NCBI GenBank assembly: GCA_903872875.1
Contig: CAIQMJ010001309.1
Coordinates: forward strand, 1-6,450
DNA from: an uncultured Variovorax sp.
GTDB lineage: Bacteria; Pseudomonadota; Gammaproteobacteria; Burkholderiales; Burkholderiaceae_C
Reading direction: 5' to 3'
DNA: 6,450 nt
Shown one piece after another: positions 1-6,057 of this stretch; position 1 is the stretch's first letter, and every line of letters starts with the position of its first letter. Below the pieces are notes generated by a model. The model had not been told where the DNA came from. It did no database searches and saw only the letters and a program-made list of their open reading frames with translations. The translations under genes were made by a program, and so were the position numbers.

Positions 1-1202
1 AGGGCCTCGGCCGCATCGATCGCATCGCCGCAGAACATGAGCATCTTGGCCTGGCACAGCGGCAGCTGGCGCAGCAGCCGTTGCGATCCCCCGCCGCCGG
101 GGAACAGGCCCAGCTTGATTTCAGGCAGACCGATGCGTGCGCGTTCGCCCAGCAGCCGCAGGTCGAGGCACAGCATGAACTCCATGCCGCCGCCCAGCGC
201 CCAGCCATTGACCGCCGCGATCGTCGGGTGCCGACACGCCTCGAACCGGCGGAACACGCGCTGCAGCACTTCGGCGAATTCCTCGTAATGCTGCAGGCCG
301 TGCCGGCGGGACAGGTCGTCGATGTTGCCGCCCGCCATGAACACGCGGTCGCCGGCGCCCGTCACCACGACGGCACGCACGTCCGGGTCCGACTCGGCGG
401 CCATGATGGCTTCCTCCATCGCCAGCAGCATCGGCAGGTCGAGCGTGTTGAAGGTGTCCGGCCGATTCAGGGTGAGGACCGCGACCGCATCCTCCTTGTG
501 CAGCAGGACGCGTGGCTGCTGGCCGGGCACGGCCTCGCTCGGGCTGCGGACGCCGACCACACGGCCCGCCAGCGCCGCCTCGATCTGCGGCAACCGGTCG
601 GCGCCAAAGAACGACTCGCCATCCACCTCGACGAACGGGGAGCCGAAGACCTCGCGCCGGATCGCCTCGTCCACCGCCTGGCCCAGCAGCGCCTTCGTCT
701 CCTGCAGCGCGAGCAGCGCTTCGATGGCCGTCGCGTCGCCGAGCGCCGGCGCCTCCTGCGCAGCCCAGCCGGCGATGAGCGCCACTTGGTCGATCGGCGC
801 GGCGTCCCGGAAATAGCCGCGCATGACGCGCTGAGCGAAGCGCACGGCCGCAGCCCGGTCGACACGATCGATCAGATAGAAGGCCCGGGCGGCATGCTGC
901 GTGGCCACCGGAAAGCCCGGCGGCAGCTGGAACGGCACGTCCATGAACCGCGCCGACCGCTCGAAGTCGCGACGCATGTAGTCGCGCTTGATGCTGTTGC
1001 CCAGGGGCGCCGGGAGATCGAGTGCGCGCAGCACGGCGAAGAGCAGCACCGGCCGCCAGCGCACGGTGCGCCGATGCCGCGCCGCCAGCGCATCGATCTT
1101 CTCGGCCAGGAAATAGGCATAGGGCGATGCGAAGTCGAACCAGAAGTCGATCGCTTCCGCACCGGCTTCGGGCGCCGCCGCGCCAGGGCCGACGCCGGTC
1201 AT
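1..1202 (-). CDS. HCCA isomerase / kappa-GST-like domain fused to enoyl-CoA hydratase (crotonase), 3' end cut
   Basis: An open frame of 400 whole codons from the ATG at 1200-1202, with no stop before the left edge. Residues about 17-212 are a 2-hydroxychromene-2-carboxylate isomerase/DsbA-like thioredoxin fold. Its marks are FWFDFASPYAY (20-30, with Ser26 at the glutathione-activating position), KRDYMRRD (72-79), GFP (96-98) and, near the domain end, GSPFVEVDGESFFGADRL (187-204) with the likely cis-Pro189. The domain has no cysteine, so it is not a thiol oxidoreductase. An 18-residue Pro/Gly/Ser-containing linker (213-230) leads to a crotonase domain starting RVLLHKEDAVAVLTLNRP. It carries the oxyanion-hole segment AGGNID (290-295), NGWALGGGMEF with Glu341, and LPE with Glu361. 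The 20-residue spacing of the two Glu matches the catalytic pair of enoyl-CoA hydratase, so hydratase activity is likely. About 90 more residues are expected past the edge. Translation is probably coupled to the preceding gene (ATGA overlap), since no good Shine-Dalgarno is seen. A separate crotonase start at the GTG at 528-530 is possible but lacks a well-spaced ribosome site. Confidence 0.85.
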   Translation of the reverse strand, partial: MTGVGPGAAAPEAGAEAIDFWFDFASPYAYFLAEKIDALAARHRRTVRWRPVLLFAVLRALDLPAPLGNSIKRDYMRRDFERSARFMDVPFQLPPGFPVATQHAARAFYLIDRVDRAAAVRFAQRVMRGYFRDAAPIDQVALIAGWAAQEAPALGDATAIEALLALQETKALLGQAVDEAIRREVFGSPFVEVDGESFFGADRLPQIEAALAGRVVGVRSPSEAVPGQQPRVLLHKEDAVAVLTLNRPDTFNTLDLPMLLAMEEAIMAAESDPDVRAVVVTGAGDRVFMAGGNIDDLSRRHGLQHYEEFAEVLQRVFRRFEACRHPTIAAVNGWALGGGMEFMLCLDLRLLGERARIGLPEIKLGLFPGGGGSQRLLRQLPLCQAKMLMFCGDAIDAAEA

Positions 1203-2200
1203 CGGCAAGCGACCGCAGCCGGAGCGGAGACCGGACGCTGCAGCGCGCCGCTGGGCGGCAGCGCGCAAGCCTGCCGGTACTCGGCCGCCATCCGCTCGAC
1301 CAGCACGGCCACGGTCGGAATGTCGTGGATGGTCGCCACGCCCTGCCCCGCGCTCCAGAGATCCTTCCAGAGCCTGGCCTCGGAGTCGTTCAGCGAACTG
1401 AAGCCGGGTGCCTTCGGCGGCAGCGTCGCCACGTCGATGCCGAAGCGCTCGAGAGACGGCCGCAGGAAGTTCGCGTGCACGCCCGACAGCCGGTCGGTAT
1501 AGACCAGGTCCGCGACCCGCGCATCCACGACCATCTGCTTGTAGTCGTCCTGCGCCTGCGACTCGCGCGTGGCCAGGAAACGCGTGCCGACGTAGACCAT
1601 GTCGGCGCCGAGCATCTCGGCGGCCCGGACCTGGAAGCCGTCGTTGATGGCGCCGCCGAGCACCAGGCAGCCGTCCCAGAACTCGCGGATCTCGCGCACC
1701 AGCGAGAAGGCGCTCTGGTTCGACGCATGGCCGCCGGCACCGGCGCCCACGCAGATCAGCCCGTCCACGCCGGCACTCACCGACTTGCGCGCGTGGTCGG
1801 CACTCGTCACGTCGCAGAACACCGTGCCGCCGTAGGCATGCACGGCCTCGACCACCGGCGCCGGGTTGCCCAGGCAGGTGATGACGAAGGGCACGCGGTG
1901 TGCCACCACCACCTCGAGGTCCGGCGCGAGCCGCGCGTTGGTGCGATGCACGATCAGGTTGATGCCGTGGGGCGCCACCGCCGCGTCCGGATGCGCCGCC
2001 CGGTGCGCATCGAGCGCCTGCTCGATCTCGGTGAGCCAGACATCGAGCTGCTCGGCCGGCCGTGCGTTGACGTGGGGGAACGTCCCGACCACGCCGGCCT
2101 TGCACAGCGCGGTGACCAGCGGCGGGAAGGACACGAGGAACATCGGCGCGCCGATCGCAGGGATCGACAGCGCGTTCTGGAACAGGCGGGGCAATGGCAT
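1199..2200 (-). CDS. Nitronate monooxygenase / 2-nitropropane dioxygenase-family FMN protein
   Basis: Encodes 333 residues of the NPD-like TIM-barrel flavoprotein family. Visible features are an N-terminal PAIGAPMFLVS strand (about 14-24), a mid-barrel FVITCLGNPAPVVEAVHAYG, the GAGAGGHASNQSAF motif (about 153-165) with the conserved His158 that acts as catalytic base in nitronate monooxygenases, GGAIND (about 182-187) and GTRFLATRES (about 205-214) for FMN phosphate binding, and a VYTDRLSGVHANFLRPSLE segment typical of this subgroup. Characterised relatives oxidise alkyl nitronates, including propionate 3-nitronate, but the same fold also includes FMN-dependent enoyl reductases such as FabK, and many operon-borne members are untested. 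With a CoA ligase, carboxylase and hydratases as neighbours, either a redox step on a pathway intermediate or removal of a toxic nitronate is possible. It starts at ATG behind a GGAG site. Its stop overlaps the next gene's start (ATGA at 1199-1202), implying coupled translation. Confidence 0.87.
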   Translation of the reverse strand: MPLPRLFQNALSIPAIGAPMFLVSFPPLVTALCKAGVVGTFPHVNARPAEQLDVWLTEIEQALDAHRAAHPDAAVAPHGINLIVHRTNARLAPDLEVVVAHRVPFVITCLGNPAPVVEAVHAYGGTVFCDVTSADHARKSVSAGVDGLICVGAGAGGHASNQSAFSLVREIREFWDGCLVLGGAINDGFQVRAAEMLGADMVYVGTRFLATRESQAQDDYKQMVVDARVADLVYTDRLSGVHANFLRPSLERFGIDVATLPPKAPGFSSLNDSEARLWKDLWSAGQGVATIHDIPTVAVLVERMAAEYRQACALPPSGALQRPVSAPAAVACR

Positions 2201-2206
2201 GGGTGT

Positions 2207-2210
2207 CTCC
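2207..2210 (-). promoter_or_regulatory. Ribosome binding site of the nitronate monooxygenase-family gene
   Basis: GGAG on the minus strand, 6 bases before the ATG at 2198-2200, in the 43-base gap after the MaoC-like gene. The segment from GGAG through ATG matches that of the MaoC-like gene at all but one position. Confidence 0.7.
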
Positions 2211-2243
2211 GTGGTCGTTCTGATGAGGGGCGGCAGGCGGCAG

Positions 2244-2693
2244 TCAGTCGGCTTCTGGCCGGCGCATGAACATGATCTGGCAGTGGCCGGTCTGGACCTG
2301 CACGCGCTGCTGGTTGCGCACGTCCAGGCGCAGGCTGACGATGCCGCGATCGGGCTTGCGGGTCGGGCGCATCTCCAGCACGACGATGGATGCGCGCAGC
2401 GTGTCGCCCGGCCGCACGGGCGCCTCGAAGGTCCATTGCACGCCCAGCAGGCCGAGCACGGTCTCGTCGAACAGGCCGGCGCGCGCGCCCAGCCCGAAGG
2501 CCATGCCCAGCACCATCGGCCCGTGCGCGATGCGCCCGCCCACGCCGGCCTCCCGGGCGAAGACCTCGTCGGTGTGCAGCGGGTTGAAGTCCCCGCTCAG
2601 GCCGGCGAAGTTGCCGATGTCGGCCTCGGTGATGGTGCGGCCCGGTGTCTCGACCACACGGCCGGGTTCGAAGTCCTCGTAGTACCAGCCCAT
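2244..2693 (-). CDS. MaoC-like hot-dog fold dehydratase/hydratase
   Basis: Encodes 149 residues, the usual length of a single-domain MaoC/(R)-specific enoyl-CoA hydratase. The hydratase-2 signature is clear: GDFNPLHTDEVFAREAGVGG (about 34-53), followed by IAHGPMVLGM (about 55-64). Asp35 and His40 have the same 5-residue spacing as the catalytic Asp/His pair of PhaJ-type hydratases, so an active enzyme is expected. A C-terminal strand, HCQIMFMRRP, closes the fold. Members reversibly add water to a trans-2-enoyl-CoA to give the (R)-3-hydroxyacyl-CoA, or act on related branched or dicarboxylic CoA esters. The closest remembered relatives are annotated only as MaoC family dehydratase, so the substrate is unknown. 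It lies between the ligase and the flavoprotein with short gaps and is part of the same operon. A second, unrelated hydratase fold is encoded at the left end. Confidence 0.9.
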   Translation of the reverse strand: MGWYYEDFEPGRVVETPGRTITEADIGNFAGLSGDFNPLHTDEVFAREAGVGGRIAHGPMVLGMAFGLGARAGLFDETVLGLLGVQWTFEAPVRPGDTLRASIVVLEMRPTRKPDRGIVSLRLDVRNQQRVQVQTGHCQIMFMRRPEAD

Positions 2694-2699
2694 GGGCGT

Positions 2700-2703
2700 C
2701 TCC
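2700..2703 (-). promoter_or_regulatory. Ribosome binding site of the MaoC-like hydratase gene
   Basis: GGAG on the minus strand, 6 bases before the ATG at 2691-2693, in the 46-base gap after the ligase gene. No other ATG lies upstream in frame, which supports this start. Confidence 0.7.
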
Positions 2704-2739
2704 GGTTGGAAGTGGGTTGCATGCCGGCATTGCGCCGGT

Positions 2740-4410
2740 TCAGGCCGACGCGGCGCGCGCCGGCGCGTCGCGTTTCTTCCAGCTGCGCAGGTCGCGCATG
2801 CCCGGCAGTCCGCGCGGGTCCACGCCCTGCGGAAAGATCTGGTGCTTCTGGATCTTCTGCGTGGCCGTGGTCGGTATGCGGTCGGTCACCCAGACCCAGC
2901 CGGGCGCCTTGTAGTACGCGAGCTTGCTGTTGCAGAAGTCGAACAGCACGCGCACCGCCACATCGACGTCGACCGCCAGTCCCGTGCCGCCGACGGCGCC
3001 CGCGCGCAGCACCAGGCAGGCCAGGACCTCTTCCTCCCGGATGTCGTCCGGCACCGCCAGCACGGCCACCTGATCGACCAGCGGATGCGTCTGCAGCAGC
3101 GCCTCGACCTCGGCCGCGGCGATGTTCTCGCCGGAGCGGCGGATGATGTTCTTGCGCCGATCGACGAAGTGCAGCATGCCGCCCGCGTCGCGCGTCACGA
3201 TGTCGCCGGTGTGGAACCAGCCGCCGCGCCAGGACTGCTCGGTTGCCGCATCGTCGTCCAGGTAGCCGCTGAAGAAGTCCTTGCGCGGCGTGGCCGCGGA
3301 ATGCCGGATGGTCATCTCGCCTTCGGTGCCGGTCGGCACCTCGACGTCGGCATCGTCGACCAGCCGCACCTCGACGCCCGGCTGCGCGCGGCCAAAGGCG
3401 CGCGTGCCGACCTGGCGTGGCGGATGGTTGTCGATCATCGCGCGGACCATCTCCGTCATCCCCCAGATCTCGATCAGCGGAAAGCCGAAGCGCGCCTCGA
3501 AGGCCGCATGGCGCTGCGGCTCGACACCCGCGCCGATCGCGAAGCGCACGGCGTGGTCGCGATCCTGCGGGCCCTCCGGCTGACCCAGCAGCATCGGCAC
3601 CACGACGCCGAGGTAATGGACCACCGTGGCACGCGACTCGCGCACCTCGGTCCACCAGCGCGATGGCTGGAACCGGTCGGTCTGCACCTGGCAGTTGCCC
3701 TTCAGCATCACGCAGAAGAAGGAGAAGATCGACGCGTTGACGTGGAAGACCGGCAGCGGGTTGTAGAGCCGCTCACACCCTTCGCCGAAGCTGCAGAGCC
3801 CGTCGCGCGTGGCGTACCAGGCGCCGGACGCCAGCTCGTAGCGATGCGACAGTACGCAGCCCTTGGGCCGGCCGGTGGTGCCGGACGTATAGAGCACGCT
3901 GGCGGGCGTCTGGCCATCGGGCGCGTTGGACGATGCGCGCACTCGCGCCGCGGGCAGGTCCGGGCCGAAGCCCTCGAAACGCACGACCGCCGGCTGGTGC
4001 CGGGCCTCGGCCATTGCCGCGCGCAGCAGCGGCTCCAGGCTGCCGATGCACACGACCAGATCGATGCGCGCATGGTCGATGACGTAGGCCAGTTCTCCCG
4101 CGCGGTGGTCGTGGTTCAGCGGCACGCAGCACACGCCCAGCGCGTTCATCGCGAGCTTGTGCAGCAGGTGCTCGGGCCGGTTCTCGAGCAGCAGGCCGAT
4201 GCGATGGCCGACACCGTAGCCGGCATCGCCATAGGCGCTCATCAGGCTGCGCACCACACCGGCCGCGGCGCCGTAGCCGATCTCCATGCCTGCGGCCGCA
4301 TAGGTGCGCGCCGGGTTGGCCGGCACGGCGAGGAAGGCATGGCCCGCATAGGCCTCGGCGGCACGGAAGAAGGTTTCGCCGATGGTGGACCGTTCGTCGA
4401 TCTCGATCAT
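2740..4410 (-). CDS. AMP-forming acyl-CoA ligase (CaiC/DitJ-like)
   Basis: Encodes 556 residues of the ANL adenylate-forming family. Such enzymes activate a carboxylic acid with ATP to an acyl-AMP and pass it to CoA. The core motifs are present in order: P-loop YTSGTTGRPKG (about 174-184); NPLPVFHVNA (about 217-226), matching the aromatic/His motif; IWGMTE (about 315-320); WFHTGD (about 398-403), whose Asp binds the ribose; DRRKNIIRRSGENIAAAEVE (about 417-436), with the hinge; and the catalytic C-terminal Lys in TATQKIQKHQI (about Lys519). The RRSGENI signature and overall pattern resemble crotonobetaine/carnitine-CoA ligase (CaiC) and DitJ-like ligases more than long-chain FadD. The acid cannot be read from the sequence. 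It sits 36 bases after the carboxyltransferase gene and is probably cotranscribed, so it likely supplies the CoA ester used by the carboxylase and hydratases. The last dozen residues are a basic, Ala-rich tail with no known role. No signal peptide is seen, so it should be cytoplasmic. Confidence 0.92.
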   Translation of the reverse strand: MIEIDERSTIGETFFRAAEAYAGHAFLAVPANPARTYAAAGMEIGYGAAAGVVRSLMSAYGDAGYGVGHRIGLLLENRPEHLLHKLAMNALGVCCVPLNHDHRAGELAYVIDHARIDLVVCIGSLEPLLRAAMAEARHQPAVVRFEGFGPDLPAARVRASSNAPDGQTPASVLYTSGTTGRPKGCVLSHRYELASGAWYATRDGLCSFGEGCERLYNPLPVFHVNASIFSFFCVMLKGNCQVQTDRFQPSRWWTEVRESRATVVHYLGVVVPMLLGQPEGPQDRDHAVRFAIGAGVEPQRHAAFEARFGFPLIEIWGMTEMVRAMIDNHPPRQVGTRAFGRAQPGVEVRLVDDADVEVPTGTEGEMTIRHSAATPRKDFFSGYLDDDAATEQSWRGGWFHTGDIVTRDAGGMLHFVDRRKNIIRRSGENIAAAEVEALLQTHPLVDQVAVLAVPDDIREEEVLACLVLRAGAVGGTGLAVDVDVAVRVLFDFCNSKLAYYKAPGWVWVTDRIPTTATQKIQKHQIFPQGVDPRGLPGMRDLRSWKKRDAPARAASA

Positions 4411-4418
4411 TGTGTTGT

Positions 4419-4423
4419 CTCCT
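4419..4423 (-). promoter_or_regulatory. Ribosome binding site of the acyl-CoA ligase gene
   Basis: AGGAG on the minus strand, 8 bases before the ATG at 4408-4410, in the 36-base gap after the carboxyltransferase gene. It supports the chosen ligase start. Confidence 0.75.
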
Positions 4424-4430
4424 GGTGGGT

Positions 4431-4443
4431 CGGCGCTGCGCCG
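4431..4443 (-). other. Small inverted repeat just after the carboxyltransferase stop
   Basis: CGGCG-CAG-CGCCG on the minus strand can form a 5-bp all-GC stem with a 3-base loop, three bases after the stop codon at 4447-4449. No T-run follows, and the ligase ribosome binding site comes 7 bases later, so it is not a convincing terminator. It may be a chance GC-rich palindrome, a 3'-end stabiliser or a weak attenuator. Confidence 0.2.
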
Positions 4444-4446
4444 TGC

Positions 4447-6057
4447 TCAGAGCCGCAGTACCCCGTAGCCGGCGTCGTCGCTGAATGGCGCGTTGAGCGA
4501 CGCCACGATGGCCATGCCGAGCGCATTGCGGGTGTCGACCGGATCGAGGATCCCGTCGTCCCACAGCTCGGACGTGGAGTAGTAGGCGTCGCTCTCGGCC
4601 TCGAAGCTGCGCAGCACCGGGTCGCGGATCGCGGCGATCTGTTCGGCCGAGAGTTCGTTGCCCTGGCGCTGCAGTTGCCGTACCTTCACGTCGGCCAGCG
4701 TGTTGGCCGCCTGCTCGGCGCCCATCACCGCGATCTGCGACTGCGGCCACATCCAGAGAAAGCGGCCGTCGAACGCGCGCCCGCACATGCCGTAGTTGCC
4801 GGCGCCGAACGAGCCGCCGACGATCACCGTGAACTTGGGCACCGTGCAGCCGACCTGCGTCATGATCATCTTGGCGCCGTCCTTGGTGATGCCGCGCTCC
4901 TCGTACTCGCGCCCGACCATGTAGCCCGTGATGTTCTGCAGGAAGACCAGCGGCGTGCGGTCGCGGTCGCACAGCCGCATGAAGTGCGCGGCCTTGAGCG
5001 AGCTGTCGTTGAACAGCACCCCGTTGTTGGCCAGGATGCCGACCTTGCAGCCCCAGATGCGCGCGTAGCCGCAGATCATCGTGGTGCCGTAGCCCGGCTG
5101 GTATTCGTGGAACTTGCTGCCGTCGACCACGCGCGCGATCACCTCGCGCATGTCGAAGCCGGTCTTCCAGTCGGTCGGGACGATGCCATACAGCTCGGCC
5201 GGGTCGTAGTAGGGCGGCTCCGCTTCCACGCGGTCGATGCGCTGTTTCTCGATCGGCGTGGTCTGCGCCAGGATGTCGCGCGCGATCGCCATGGCGTGCG
5301 GCTCGTCGTCCGCAGCGTAGTCGCAGGTGCCCGACACGGTGGTGTGCATGTCCGCACCGCCCAGCGCCTCGGCCGTGACGACCTCGCCGGTGGCCGCCTT
5401 CACGAGCGGCGGCCCGCCCAGGAAGACGCCGCCGTTGCCGCGCACGATCACGCTGTAGTCGCACAGCGCGGGGATGTAGGCGCCGCCCGCGGTGCAGTGG
5501 CCCAGCACCACCGCGATCTGCGGCACGCCCATCTTCGACAGGGTGCACTGGTTGCGGAAGATCCGCCCGGCCGCCTGGCGGTCGGGGAACAGCGCGGACT
5601 GCAACGGCAGGAAACCGCCCGCGCTGTCGCAGAGGTGGATCACCGGCAGCCTGTTCTCGATCGCGATGTCCAGCGTCCGCACGATCTTCTTGACCGACAG
5701 CGGATACCAGGCGCCGCCCTTGATGCTCGGATCGTCGGCGTGGATCATCACTTCGCGCCCCTGGATGATCCCGATGCCCGACACCTGGCCGGCGCCGTGC
5801 ACCTCGCCGTCGTACGCACGGTTGGCGGCCAGCGTGCTGAGCTCGAGGAACGGCGTGCCGGGGTCGAGCAGCAGGTCGAGCCGCTCGCGCACCGTGAGCT
5901 TCTTCTGGCGGTGCAGGCGCTCGAGGTCGCGCGCGGGCCGCTCGAAGCGGGTCTTGCGCACCTGCGCCCTGAGCGCCTCGACGCGCTGCGTCATGGCGGC
6001 ATGGTTCTGCCGGTAGCTCGCACTGCCGGTGTCGATCTGGCTCTGGATGCGGCTCAT
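4447..6057 (-). CDS. Acyl-CoA carboxylase carboxyltransferase (beta) subunit, methylcrotonyl-CoA carboxylase type
   Basis: Encodes 536 residues, the usual length of MCC/geranyl-CoA carboxylase beta subunits (about 535-540). This cytoplasmic subunit transfers CO2 from carboxybiotin to an acyl-CoA, normally in an alpha6beta6 complex. It has two crotonase-like halves. In the N-terminal half the oxyanion/CoA region is CTAGGAYIPALCD (about 188-200), followed by FLGGPPLVKAATGEVV (about 212-227) and a GGADMHTTVSGTCDYAADD segment (about 233-251). In the C-terminal half are FLQNITGYMVGREYE (about 372-386) and GGSFGAGNYGMCGRAF (about 414-429), then WMWPQSQIAVMGAEQAA. The motifs are closer to methylcrotonyl-CoA carboxylase beta than to propionyl- or acetyl-CoA types. 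The substrate stays open, because geranyl-CoA and other branched enoyl-CoA carboxylases share this fold. The start is fixed by an AGGAGG site and by the ATGA overlap with the alpha-subunit gene. Having alpha directly before beta is unlike the liu arrangement, where beta comes first. Confidence 0.92.
   Translation of the reverse strand: MSRIQSQIDTGSASYRQNHAAMTQRVEALRAQVRKTRFERPARDLERLHRQKKLTVRERLDLLLDPGTPFLELSTLAANRAYDGEVHGAGQVSGIGIIQGREVMIHADDPSIKGGAWYPLSVKKIVRTLDIAIENRLPVIHLCDSAGGFLPLQSALFPDRQAAGRIFRNQCTLSKMGVPQIAVVLGHCTAGGAYIPALCDYSVIVRGNGGVFLGGPPLVKAATGEVVTAEALGGADMHTTVSGTCDYAADDEPHAMAIARDILAQTTPIEKQRIDRVEAEPPYYDPAELYGIVPTDWKTGFDMREVIARVVDGSKFHEYQPGYGTTMICGYARIWGCKVGILANNGVLFNDSSLKAAHFMRLCDRDRTPLVFLQNITGYMVGREYEERGITKDGAKMIMTQVGCTVPKFTVIVGGSFGAGNYGMCGRAFDGRFLWMWPQSQIAVMGAEQAANTLADVKVRQLQRQGNELSAEQIAAIRDPVLRSFEAESDAYYSTSELWDDGILDPVDTRNALGMAIVASLNAPFSDDAGYGVLRL

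Noticed and set aside
528..530. Internal GTG as a separate start for the crotonase domain
   Set aside because: The purine-rich stretch upstream is too close for normal spacing and the frame is continuous with the isomerase domain. A fusion is the simpler reading, though internal initiation is not excluded.
872..1162. A 96-codon minus-strand frame within the isomerase domain region
   Set aside because: It is Arg/Ser-rich and out of frame with the isomerase reading, which carries the SPY, KRDY and GSPF motifs.
81..1502. Long open frame of 473 codons on the plus strand
   Set aside because: It runs antisense to the flavoprotein and fusion genes, its translation is rich in Arg/His/Gln/Ala with no recognisable domain, and it spans a gene boundary. 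It is a GC-driven shadow frame.
2721..2730. 10-bp palindrome ATGCCGGCAT in the gap before the MaoC-like gene
   Set aside because: It is short, does not extend beyond 10 bases, has no second copy that I found and no T-run. It could be an operator half but is not supportable alone.
1022..3146. Further long plus-strand open frames of about 415 and 426 codons
   Set aside because: They are antisense to clear enzyme genes, show low-complexity Arg/Pro/Ala-rich composition and match no family I know.
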